From Nematostella vectensis (lineage: Eukaryota > Cnidaria > Anthozoa > Actiniaria > Edwardsiidae), in the NCBI RefSeq assembly GCF_932526225.1, contig NC_064039.1:6523001-6587000 (forward strand): 64,000 bases of DNA, read 5' to 3'. The notes under the pieces are model-generated. The model worked only from the letters and a program-made list of their open reading frames with translations, was not told the origin of the DNA and searched no databases. The position numbers were made by a program, and so were the translations under genes. This document shows positions 1 through 21,900 of this stretch, one piece after another (position 1 is the stretch's first letter; each line of letters opens with the position of its first letter).

Positions 1-9221
<9,221 letters not shown>

Positions 9222-9222
<1 letters not shown>

Positions 9223-9340
9223 ATCAGGCCACGCTACACGGTCAAGAAGATCTTGGGAGCTTATATCAGGCCTGGCTATACACAGACAAGAAAATGCTAG
9301 GAGCTTATATTAGGTCTGTCTCCACGGTCAAGTAGATGCT
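9222..9340 (+). repeat. Tandem copies of the terminal ferlin coding segment in the 3' UTR
   Basis: The final coding bases, GGCTACACGGTCAAGAAGAT then CCTGGGAGCTTAGATCAGG, are followed directly by two or three decaying copies of about 50 bases (CTACACGGTCAAGAAGATCT at 9234; GGAGCTTATAT at 9256 and 9300). In them TTAG has become TTAT. Weaker traces (CTACACTGTCAAG) lie near 9530. Confidence 0.85.
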
Positions 9341-9498
9341 TAGTCCAGACCTGGGACTCTCTTTGCGCTCGACTTTCTCGCTCGCGTGAAGGTCCAGTAT
9401 TTATTGCATGCGCAAACGCGAACATGTACCAATCCGCGATCTTCGTCTTTCACACGAGCCAGAATGTCGTACGCAAAGAGAGTCCCAGGTCTGGACTA
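9341..9498. mobile_element. MITE with about 27-bp terminal inverted repeats between ferlin and PRIMPOL
   Basis: The ends TAGTCCAGACCTGGGACTCT and AGAGTCCCAGGTCTGGACTA are perfect inverted repeats that extend inward through CTTTGCG. Length is 158 bases, with no coding capacity. It separates the convergent 3' ends of ferlin and PRIMPOL. Confidence 0.85.
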
Positions 9499-9958
9499 GA
9501 AGTTGCTGAGAGCCTAGTAGATCAGGCCTAGCTACACTGTCAAGTTTATTGTAAAGGCTAAGATAATGCCTACCTACAAGGTCGAGAATATGCCAACTAC
9601 CTAAATTCCAAGAGCTTAGATTATAATAATGTGTGACGCTTGTACGAGGTTCGCATGTTACTGGGGCATGCATTTTAAAGCATATTTAATCGAGATATTT
9701 TCAGGTACACGATAGAAATATTAAAAGTTTTTATTTACAGTTTAAATTATAATTATCTTTGACTTTTAGAAATATAAATGATGTAATAATGTTCCCGCAA
9801 ATGCAAACAGTTTCTATTTATATGCTATCTTTATATATAATGGAACGGAATAAAAAGATACTAGCAGTACAACGCATTTTAACTCACTCACTCCGATTGC
9901 ATGGTGGTAAATCATTCCATGATTCCCAGTCTTTCTCGTCTTTTAATGTCAGGTTGAA

Positions 9959-12900
9959 TCACTCACTCGTCGCACTGCATGCTGGTAGATCTTTCCATGG
10001 TTCCCAGTCTTCCTCGTCCTCAAATAGTGTCGGGTCAAGTGTCTGTTTCTCTTGCTCATGCGCGTGTTCCGAATGACGAGCTTCTCTCTCGGTGAGGTCA
10101 GCTATCTCGCATAGATCGCTATCGTCTTCGTCCAGCTCCTTCTCGATCGATTTTTCGAGGTCCTAAATTAGCAATAATGAATAGGTATATAACAAGAAGA
10201 GGGAGGAAGAGGGGGGGGGGGAGGGGGGGTCGGTGATTATAGGAGGGGAAGGAGATTTAAGGAGGGGGGCGGATTATATAGGAGGGGGCGCGCGGGGAAA
10301 TTGGGATATAGTTCTCATTTCAACCTCTAAGAAAGTTAATAAGCTTAACTTGGAGGTTGCTAAGTTATCGATGGAGTAATAGGTATAAGTATCGTGTATT
10401 ATCATGCTCTCTTACCGTAATGTCTCGCTGAAATGGACACAACTCCTCGGGAATTGCACGCTCTGCAACAAAAAGCGTTATCAAGTGTTTTGAAAATTCT
10501 CAAGAACTCCGTTTACAACTAAGGGCAAGTTAGTCACAAAGACAACCCAAAAACATATAGTTCAGTTATCGTTTACTTCAATAACAGTTTAATTATTGTT
10601 TTCATCCAATAAGCAGAATGCTGGCTAAAAATTGTTTTTACACTTTTTGTTCTTTATGAGTCGGGCTGACAGATTCCCTTGCTAAGTAGGGAGGGGACGT
10701 GACCTTGTCACTCGACCCCAGCTCCTCGCGCTGCGCTAGTCGCCTCGCCACAGGATTGCCGAATTCTGGGCAAAGGGCGTTGCCTGCGGAGGAGGCTAGT
10801 CGAGTAAGTACGCAGCTGCTTTGTCTCCTATTATCTTAATTCTACAGAGGAGTTCTTTTGTCTCTATTCTTCTCGTTCTTTGTGTCGAGGTGCGGATATT
10901 GTTTATTTGGCCAATCAAATTGCAGCTTGTAAGAGCTGCGTACTGACCCGGCTAGTCGCGACATGACTTATACCTTGAGATCGGTAATCGATTCTTTTAC
11001 AGTCTGGGTCGTAACATTTCTGGTAATACACTCCATGTCGCAGGTCAGCTACGATCCTACAACAGCAGATAAGATTACGTTGTACATGGTATCATTTTAT
11101 AATACTGAGCAATAGCGACACAAACTTGATGGTAATCATCTTCCGCTGTTGTTTAAATTATCACTATCATCTTCATGTCATCATCAAAATCTATATTATT
11201 ACTATCTTTATCGCTTTTCCTCATCACCAGCAGCACCATCATTATCATTATCGTCATCAGTTATCATCACCAGCAGCACCATCATTACCATTATCGTCAT
11301 CAGTTATCATCACCAGCATGTAATCATGATTGCCAAGCCAGCAACAGCGGGCCCCATTATCATCGTCATCTTCTAACAGCAGCCACACTTTATCATCATC
11401 ATCATCACCATCACCACTATCGCTATTAACCCACTACTATTAATAACCACCACAATAATATTGTCAATAAGACGCTTACATTATGTGGTTACTTTTGTGC
11501 TGCCGCCCGATATTTTCACACCATTTATTTCCGCCGATATCGAACATCAGTAGTTTGCCTGTAGGGGTATGGATTATTACCTTAAAAATAAGCTTAATTT
11601 CTAAATATAAATTATTGCGTACATATGTATGAAATCCTACCTTTAAAATATGCCTCACAGAGGCGGATCTAGCTTTTCGCTAAAGGGGGGGTTTGGCTCA
11701 GTGACAAAGGGGATAGGGGGTAATTTTTTTTGTAACATATGGCTTTCTGGTAGCCCAAAGGGGGGGAGGTGGGTTAATCCCCCGGAACCCTCCCCCTAAA
11801 TCCGCTGCTGCGTCAGAAAAAAATTGTTATGTTCTTGGAGAAAATGTTCATGTCTCTTACCCTGTGGAAAATACACCCATTTCCTAATGTGTCCCTGCAC
11901 GCCGTCACGATCGATAACTGTTCGGACAAACTCGTCAATGCTCGGGTATGGTGAGAGTTCATAGCCTGTCATAGCATCTTCGCCTGAAAACGACCTCGAT
12001 ATTATCATAAGCTTTCACAAGTTTTCACTTCTTGCCAAACTGTAAGCATTATCTTTGGTAGCATGAGAATGCTGGTAATAGAATTTGGCAAGAAACGAAA
12101 GGCTTCCTATTTCTATCATAATTTTACCTAGATTTTTAATATTCTGCAAACTTACGGCAACAAATTCCAACTGCTAAAACAATAGCAAAAACCGCTTTCT
12201 GGCTTCCTTCATTCAAAATAAAGGAATTGCAATTTGTGTTTCTTTCTATTGGTCAGCGCTTTGTGGAGAGGTGGTGTTACTGGAATTATTCAGAGCTGGC
12301 CAATAGAAACACGTCAAGAATTTTGAATGAAGGAAGCCATAACGCAATTTTGCGATTGTAAATTGGGGCGAGAATTGGATATTTAAAACCGCAGGATATT
12401 TAAAACCGCGCTAAATGCAAAGTAACTCAATCAAACCGATTAATTTAATCTTGGCCGCGCTTACTTTGAGAGCACTGTGAGGACCGGCCAATAGCAGATT
12501 TTCTCTTTCTCCGAGAATCGCTGATATCACAGGTGATAACCTTCACGTCTCGCCCATTTTCTTGTAAACTAGAATAAGGAAAGAATCTCAGAAAGGTTGA
12601 CACACCAATTTGCCAAGCCGTAGCTAGCGGGTAGAAAGAGGGGGAGAAGAGTCGACATTCCACTAAGGACAAGTAAGGACGACAAGGAAACAATGTTGCC
12701 TGTTCCCTAGCTCCCCCAACACAGCAATAATGAAACAAAGGACAAAAAAGGTATCTATATTGGTACTATTTACTCTTGATTTTTGGCTTCAAGTTAAAAA
12801 AAAACTAAACAAGTAACGTAAATCAGCAAATCGCTAACTTCATTTATTCATTTTCGAGGAAAATAACCTGCAGAATTGTTTGGACAAGAAATGTCTCCCT

Positions 12901-15900
12901 GTATTTCATTATGTGTTAAGGTATTGCCTGGAGTGTTGCTGATGTTACGACTTCCGACTTCTTACCTTACGTTTGACACCAAGGAGTCCAGGAAAAGCAA
13001 ATAGTCCAGTTCCTTGCAGAAGCTGCCACGACGATTCCGAAATTTCACCTGCCAATAGAATAAAGTACATCGGTTTTGTCGCTTTTATTTACGAGTGTAT
13101 TGTGTAGCACACCCGAACTATATGCACTGGAATGAGGAAATTGAGCATGTGGCATCAAAGAATGAAGAAAAAGGACAGGGCTTTCATTAACTTTCAGAGT
13201 AGGCGGTGGAGATTGATAAGTAGGGGGAGGAAGTCATTTTATCTTCTTAGTTCAAGACTTTAAAAAAAAAAAAAAAAAGTAGCCAGCGCTCGGTGGAAAA
13301 TAGCCTTTCGCAGGCCGCCGGGGCCTAAGGAAACTCCTGAAGGACATAACTAACTTTTCTTTTTCTTTACCTTGAATGTGTTTTCTTTAGCAATCCCAAG
13401 CGTAGCCTTTTTCCCATATTTGGAAGATTTAAAGAGACGAAAATTTCTGTTCCGAGTATACACGCCTAATAAATGAAGTAGAAATGATCCAAAGTAGAAA
13501 AGAAAGAACGTAGAAAATAGATTAATCAACCTTGATCTAACCTTGGTCGCAGAAAATAGACTCCTCGCCTTGATCGTTTTTAACAAAAAGCTTCACAAAC
13601 CTTTTATCAACTAAGAAGAACAAAATATAATTATAAAATATAGGAATAACAAATACCCAAACATCAAACTGCATTTGGAATAATGATAACCCAGTAAATA
13701 AGAACCAATGCACTAAGCCAGGATTTACAGAGGGGTGGTGTCAGGCTAGGTAGTATGCAAAATTTCTGAGTTTGAACGAGGGGCGATTGGGGGAGGGAGG
13801 GGTGGGGGGGCACGGACTACAGATACATGCCGAAAATGCCGAAATCCTAACTTCAACAGGGACGTTTTAGAAAAGCTAAAACCAGTTAAAAATATGTTGG
13901 ATGACCAAAATAACCATCTAATTTTATTAATTGTCAAATAAATAGTTTTGTGCAATGCTTATATCACACCGAGGGGATTGAGATGGATTGAAAATACTTT
14001 TTGTCTCGGAACAAGCCTTCACTGGAACCTACTTTTTGTCTCGGAACAAGGCCTTCACTGGAAGCTACTTTTTGTCTCGGAACAAGGCCTTCACTGGAGC
14101 CTACCCATATCAGGTAAAATACTTTCTTACTGCTGTTTGTGAGAAGAAAATCTTGTTTTGATAACACTGTATTTCATTCTCATGTTCTAGTGCCCCTATT
14201 TAAAATTACCACAAACCTGAAGGTTGTACAATGTTTTGACTTGGTGAAGATTTGTCATCTAGTCTAGGTGTCTTGGATGGGAGGTCCGATTCATCTGTGT
14301 TTGGTGATAATATGAACCTAAACGTTTCATGCAATTCAGAGCATATCTGATGAACAAAGTTACCTAAAATAGATGGAAGAAGATACTGTCAAAGGCATCC
14401 ACATATTTTTATTTCCATTCCACACTTTCAGCAACTGCTCAAACGTTAGAAATACCGCTTATTCTGAATAAATACACTCCACAAAGCAATGAGAGTTTAT
14501 TGTGACCTTTATTCTAGAATATAAGACAATTATAGGACAATTACAGGAGGTAATCAATCCTGAAAATATTCGAGCTAGTTACTGGGATTGACTGGAGACT
14601 GGCTGAGAGGTTGGTAAGCCTGTGAATTCACCAGGAACAATGGCAAGCGGCGAATCAAGTAACATATTTAACAGACAAGCCGCTCAGCCAATAGAAGTCA
14701 GGGAACGAGGCAAATTATTACCAGCATGAATGTTGTCCTTGAACACTGCTCCTGGCATGTGAAAAATGAGATGGCGGGAAAACTTAGTGTCAGTACTGAA
14801 ATAAAAAAAATAACGATTTGAAGTATAGTATGTACTTTGAAAGGCATGAAGTATTAGTTAGAATTAAACTGACCTTGAGTCCAAGTCAAGTATGTGCTTG
14901 CGACGACAGTCAATACCAAATGACTCTTTTAAATTTGAACACACATACTGGAACAAAACATTATTAAGGGTTATCACAAGCTAAGAAATTGATTTCATGA
15001 AAAATGTAGATTTTGGGTCATAGACACAATCCTGCATTACTAGTAAATGTTGTGACCTTATCGTGGTTCTACTATCAGAAAGCCATGAGTGAAGACGGTA
15101 CGTGTTTATTGTAGATCTCTGTGTGATTCAACTCTTTCCTAATCATACATGTGCTATATGCTAATTACAATATTTGTGATCATGTGATTAATATGACGTA
15201 ATCATTAAGATATTAGATTACTACATTCCTCCCTTTTCAGATACTTATATGTATATATAATTATAAAGAATCATTTCTATGTACAATCATAATCTGGAAA
15301 TATTTTAAATCAATACATAACTGCAACAATAATGTGTCTCTTTTTGAGTGTTCACTGTTTTTCCATTTAGTTCATAATGGTATTACTTCGAATAATCTCG
15401 CAGTCTCCGGTCAAATATAGAAATGTGTTTCCTTCCTGATCGTCTTGGCTGTGTAGTCACTTCTGGCTGGTGTATTTGCTCCTTGAAGCATGGTGGTATC
15501 TTTTTGATATCTCTACCTTCTTCCTCTCTTTCTTCCTGTATGTTCTGTGTCGCAGACTTCAGTTGTTTAACTCTTGATGCATCTCGACATATAATCTTTC
15601 TATCTCCGATTCTTCTTTCCTTGACTGTTGATCCTTTGATTTCAGTAATGATATAGATTTGCGGTTCATATGGTGTTTGGGCTTTTGTTTTCTTGTCCCG
15701 CTTGATCAGAATGGCTTGTCCTACTGCGAGCTTGTGTTTTGTTGCTCTGTCTTTTGTCGTGGTACACTTTTGTTTGTTCTTTGTACTTGCTGTCGTTGCG
15801 TCGTATTTCACTATCCTGTGTCGGTCTGTCTGTTGGAAAGTGTTCCAACTTCTCTGTATATCATCAATTCATAGGGTGTCTTCTTTGTAGCTGGGTGTGG

Positions 15901-18900
15901 TGTGTCTCTGTAGGCTGATAGCATGTCGTATGTTGCTTCATGTACATTTATGTGTTCTTGGTTAGCAATAGTCGCTATCTTGTTTATAAGCTTGTTAAAG
16001 CCTTCAACTTGGCCTTGAGCCTTCAAGTGTCTTGGTGTGATTTTCTTATGTCTGAATCCTTCTTCAGCTGCAAACTTTGTGAATTCTGTGGAGTTAAACG
16101 GTGGTCCGTTGTCGGTTTGTACGACTTTTGGTATACCGTGTGTAGCAAACATCTTCTTAAGTTTCTTCCGGGTTGGTTTAAGTGCTGTTGATGTGATAAA
16201 CTCTACTTCCGGGTATCGTGAATACTGGTCTGTGACCACTAGTACATATTCGTTGTTTGGAAATGGTCCACAAAAGTCTGCCTCCACCGTTTCCCATGGT
16301 CTTTCTGGTAAGCTTGTCATTTTAGCTGGCTCGGTGTGACGTGTGTTTGTTGATACCTGGCAGCTGAAGCAAGAGCTAACGATGTCCTCAATACGCTTGT
16401 TCATTCTTGGGAACCAGTATTTCCGCCTTAGTAGCTCCTTTGTCTTTGTGATGCCTAAGTGTCCTTGCTTGTGGGAGATTGTGATTATCTTGTCCCTCAG
16501 CGATTCAGGTGGAATTATCTTGTCCAGTCTTAACACTACGTCGTCGCTTGTGTAGATCTCTGCTCGTAGATCATAGTACGGTGCTAGGTCAGGGTCGTTT
16601 TTGTCCCATTGTCCCGTGTGAAGTGCTGTCTGTAACTTCTGCAGTACTCGGTCTTTTCTTGTTGCTGTCTGTATGGTTTCCATGACAACTGCGTGGTTGG
16701 TCTCTATTATTGCTTTGATGTAGTGCTCGCTGTTAAATTGCTTTTCGTCTGGAATCGCATGTCTTGATAGATAATCCGTCATATTTGTTTTCCCTGCGAT
16801 GTGAATTGCTGTGAAATCGAGGTTTTGCATTTTCATCACGATCCTCTCTATACGTGGCGGTAACTTCGCTCTTGGATTGTTCAACAGCGGTAGTAATGTC
16901 TTGTGATCTGTCGCCAGTTGGAAGTGTGGTGATCCTAGGAGGTACATGTTAAGTCTTGTGGTAGTAAATTCTGCTGCAAGTGCCTCTCTCTCGATTTGTG
17001 AGTAGCGTTTCTCTGTGTCTGTCAGCGTTCTGCTCACGAAGTGTACAGGTTGGTATCCTTCGTCAGTCTTCTGAAATAAACCGCCTCCTAGTCCAGTTGG
17101 GCCCCCGTCGCAGATAATCAGCGTTTGCCGTTCAGGCTTGTAGGGAATCAGGACTGGTGCCGTAGTTATCGCTCTCTTTAGGTCTTCTCATGCTCTCTTT
17201 GTCGGCTTGGATAAGGTTTCCGAACTGGAATCTGGCGTAGTCTTTGTTCTTCCTTAGGAGAAAGTTCTTATCCATTTTCCGGCTTGTTCAGTTAGCTCAG
17301 GGAGTGAGTCTTCAAGGTCGGCGATCTGCGGGCCGCCGTAGATTATCAGACCGTCTTTCTTTGTTTCTGGTTCTGTTATTCCAAAGAAGCGAAACTGTCT
17401 TTCGATGTCCTTCTTCCACTTATCCCATTGGATTGCTGTGTCATTGGTGTCGGTGTTGATGTGGAAGGGTTTGATACAGAGTTGTCGGTTTACTACGGTG
17501 ATGTTGTTCGGGTTGGTCGCCGCGCTACTTGCGCCCGAACTTGTATCTGCCGTGTCATTGGTGTCGGTGTTGATGTGGAAGGGTTTGATACAGAGTTGTC
17601 GGTTTACTACGGTGATGTTGTTCGGGTTGGTCGCCGCGCTACTTGCGCCCGAACTTGTATCTGCCGTGTCATTTGTCATTCTTCTACTCTTCTGCTTTGC
17701 TGATAATTCCTATTCCTCGTCGCCAAATGTTGTGACCTTATCGTGGTTCTACTATCAGAAAGCCATGAGTGAAGACGGTACGTGTTTATTGTAGATCTCT
17801 GTGTGATTCAACTCTTTCCTAATCATACATGTGCTATATGCTAATTACAATATTTGTGATCATGTGATTAATATGACGTAATCATTAAGATATTACATTA
17901 CTACAGTAAACCATACCCCTATGTACTGCTTATCATTCTTGGCTGCATAGCAAATTATATTCACAATTCTTTTATTGGCGGGAGAAGGGGAGAGGGGGGC
18001 CTTCATATTATTTGTAGGGGGAGGGGGGCACTGGCAAATCCAGATCCTAAAAAGGGCAAACAAGAAAATGAAAATGGACAAACTAGAAAATAAACATGAA
18101 AAAAAAAAGGATAATACAAAATATTGTAGCATAAATTCATCAAACTGGATTATAGGAAAAGTACACATGAAAAAGCATGCCAGACTGGTGCCTGGTAGTT
18201 TGCAGTACCTCAATGAAAATCTCTACCATTTCTGGGCCATTAAGATCTTGATTAAATTCCCGCTTGAATTCCAGATCAAAATACAGTCTACAAGCTGCAC
18301 CTGTGTGTAGCATGAAAAAGTGACAACTTGGCTCAGAAAATTACTTATATGGATATCACATTGTTCTAAACTGCTGGTTTGGAAAGTGTATGCACATTAC
18401 CTTCTTCAATAACCTCATAGTAATGTCTGTCTTCTGCTTGAATTGATCTGGAATAAAATATTACTATAAGATTTTTGCAAGACTTGCTATTTGGTTTTCA
18501 TTTCATTGATAGCACATATTAGGACAAAAGATTGAAATCCTGTTTTTGTTACTGACCTGTAAGTGTTCCAAAACTCATCTAACGTGCTGACAATATACTG
18601 CCTTTTGCCATCATCTCCCAGTTCCTCAGCAAAAACATGAACATCCTATTAAAAAAAGGAACACTTCCACAGTATGAGATTTGTAGAAAAGCAAGACAGC
18701 AATAACTTAAAATCTTATTAACTTGCAGTAAAAAAATGTGAGCACAAGCTATTCATAGTTATAAGGATAGTCTTTAAGAGAGGAAGGAATTTTATCATCA
18801 ATTGAAGCATGAGTAAAAAAAGAAAGAGAGAGAGGATAGACAGCAATTCAGATATGAGCGAGTACATTAATGGCGAAAAATGAGTACTTATAGCATTAGA

Positions 18901-21900
18901 ATGCTTTGTAAATAATTTTAAATTTGGAACATAAGCACTTTATGCCCCCAAACTGAGACACGTTGAACCAAAAAGTCTGATTTGACACTTCGTCAAATTT
19001 TATAGAATTGACAACACCCAAAGAAATCAGTGACCCCCCTTTTTAAAATCCATACACATTCGATGCCCCCCACCTTTAGACCTTGGATATTTTTCAACCC
19101 CTCCCCCACAGTATCCTCACCCCCCCCCCCCCCTCGGTATAATGAATGAACTTTCTCTTGATTTAAAAAAAAATAAACTGAATTTATAAAAATGAAGTCA
19201 AAGTACTTAAAAATGTCAATTAACCACTAAATATTAATTGTTTATAACTGGAAATACAATGGCTTATTTCTAAAAAAACTTGAAAATAACAATCCATAAG
19301 TTGAATATCTTATTAACAATATTCATTTGTAGAAAAATCTCAGTTACTTGCTTGCATTATCTGATGGAAATGGGTTCTTTGTGTAGCCTGGTAATGTAGG
19401 ACCATAAACAACAGCATGCCCTCTCTATAATACAAACCTCACTACAGCTATAATAATACACACCTCACTACAGCTATAATATACACCTCACTACGGCTAT
19501 AATACACACCTCACTACAACTATAATACACACCTCACTACAGCTATATAACACACCTCACTACAGCTATAATACACACCTCACTACAGCTATATAACACA
19601 CCTCACTACAGCTATAATACACACCTCACTACAGCTCTTAACGAAGTCAAAAGCCAGCTGTTGTCTTGGAAAAACCTTAAACACCGGAAGGGGATCATCT
19701 ACCCTAATTGAAAAAAACAAACACAATTTTACCGGCATTACATAATGGAGACAATGGAATAGAGTTGGCAGCAATTTCCACAAGAAATTAAACAACATTT
19801 TGCTGCCACCTTTGTGTCATATTTGTGTTGTGGTTTGAAATTGTTAAAACCAGTTTGAAAAAAATTCAAACCAAGAAGCATTTCAAACCACAACAAATGT
19901 GGCATGGTTTGAATTTTTTTCAAACTGGTTTTAACAATTTCAAACCAAGAAGCATTTCAAACCACAACATTTGCAACTCTATAAGCAACTCTAATTAAGC
20001 AGAGGGGGGTGTTTATTTCGAGTTTTTTTGCATCGGGGATTGATTTTGGGGGTTTTGGGGTTTGTCGGATGTCATATTTCCGGGGATGACTCATTTCCGG
20101 CAATTGTTTTTTGTGCAGCGGTAATTAGTATCGTACATGCTTGAAATGTATATATTGGGGACGGATTTTGGGGTTTGATGGAATGTTGCTGTTGGAATGC
20201 AGCTAAGCACCTCAGGTTGGAATGCGGGACATTTCTGATTATGACTCATTTCTATCTATTACAAACAATTTTCGAGTGATAAAACACCCTGGAAATCTGG
20301 AGGGTTCCCGTTCTCTCCTTCGATAGAAGTAGACTCAGATGACTTGAAGGCCTCAAATTCTGGCTTTTCACTTGAAACTTCCAGTTGTGTCGAATTGTTA
20401 ATTACAATGTTATTGTATCTTGTATTATACTCAAATCTGTTCATTGTTATTGGGCTTTTGTTCATGGCCCCTTAATGCTTTTCCCTTTGAAGGGGAAAAA
20501 CATATTGCCTTTACTGTTCCTATTAATCCGTGAAACACTAACTAATAGTTGGTGTGTACTAACTCTACAGAGCAAGAAAAAAAGCAAACAAGAGATCATT
20601 CGGAATTTTATTTTGTGTCGACACCTACTATACCACTAACTATTTCACGGATTGATGGGAACACCTCTATTGTATCTCCAAATTTAGCTCCGAGCATTCA
20701 CTATCAACAGATATTCCTAGTTTATTGATATATCTTCTACTTCTCGGCATTAATCCCCAATTCAACAAAAAGCCACAAGTTACCCGGCTGAAAAGTATCT
20801 GTAGTATCACCTTAGCTTTCTCTGGGTCCTGATAGGGTGCTTCTTGAACTTCTTTGCTTGTTCTTCACATTTGGCAAGCTTTTTGACCCATGTACCCTCG
20901 CTATGTACAAAAGAGTTTATACATAATACATTTTTTTAAGAAAACAAAACAGTGCCCTAGTGTCCATGAAGCCAAAAATTGAAGTATTGCACAGTAATCA
21001 GGGGTGGTTTCAAGAGGAAAGGATTGATTGTTTACCGTGGATGTTGTTACTTTACATAAAATAAGAGAGACAAAGCGGGATGTCAATTAAGTGGTCAAAC
21101 TACAAGTTGGAAATTAGACCACTCTCCAGAGTATTTGTGAAATCCACTTTTCAGGCTTTACCCTTTCCTCTTTGGGAAGGGGAGTGGGACTCCCCCTATA
21201 CCTTAAGGTATAAAATTTGCCCTAGGTTTATCCCTTAGAAAATCTGCTATCTTTAGGGAATACAATACAAATCAAACTTCCTGTTTAATTAAGTGAAAGG
21301 TCTCATGTCAATAAAACATAACATTTAAGGGGGAGTACACTCCCTCCCTCCCTCACCCCTTTTTCCCGCCTTCATCCCCCCAACTAGTCTGCCTCAGCTG
21401 CAACTCACAAGGGTCAGTCAATTTTCTGACACTTTTTACTCTGCAGGGGGGACATTGGGTTTCTTTGTACAATATTGTGGTAAAAGAACCAAAAATTTAG
21501 TCCTGCAGTGTGTGGGATTTGCCCTTGGTAAGGGATGATCTAGCGGGAAACCTAGAAATGTTGGGGTGTCGCACACGCTCTTCAAAACCTTGTCCTTCTG
21601 TGCGGTATGCGATATTTCCTCTCTTTTTTTATGTGGCATTGCAGTATTTTTGGAAATTGTGTGCGGTATTGCGGTAATAAGACCCCCCAACGCCCCCTCT
21701 GTGCTTCAACCGAGCTGAATCACCCATGTTTTTCGCTTTACATCATGTTATTTCGATAGAAAGAGGACTTTGTTATGTTGATGTTGATTAATTGTGCTTT
21801 TGTTCACTTTAGATTAAAATCTGAAGCATTCTTCGAAGTAAATATTGTCGTTAAGCAGGATGATTGAGAATGATGAAAAACTGATAACTGAAAAATGAGC

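Larger units (their letters stand above)
15048..17905 (-). mobile_element. Gypsy-type LTR retrotransposon, internally deleted, inside PRIMPOL intron
   Basis: LTRs at 15048-15225 and 17728-17905 are 178 bases each, start TG and end CA on the coding strand, and differ at one base (15216 versus 17896). The target duplication GTAAA is at 15043-15047 and 17906-17910. On the minus strand, the 5' LTR is followed by a tRNA primer site (TGGCGACGAGGAATAGG, 17711-17727 complement), and the 3' LTR is preceded by a polypurine tract (AAAAGGGAGGAA, 15226-15237 complement). At 2858 bases it is about half the usual length for the group. It runs in the same direction as PRIMPOL. Confidence 0.97.

Noticed and set aside
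13964-14167. 12-residue in-frame repeat as a PRIMPOL exon
   Set aside because: PRIMPOL exons 14217-14363 and 13542-13610 join in correct phase and restore the expected catalytic region without it.
18371-18465. A second retroelement around the 5' LTR
   Set aside because: Sequence right of 17910 is ordinary PRIMPOL intron and exon sequence; only one LTR pair with one target duplication exists.
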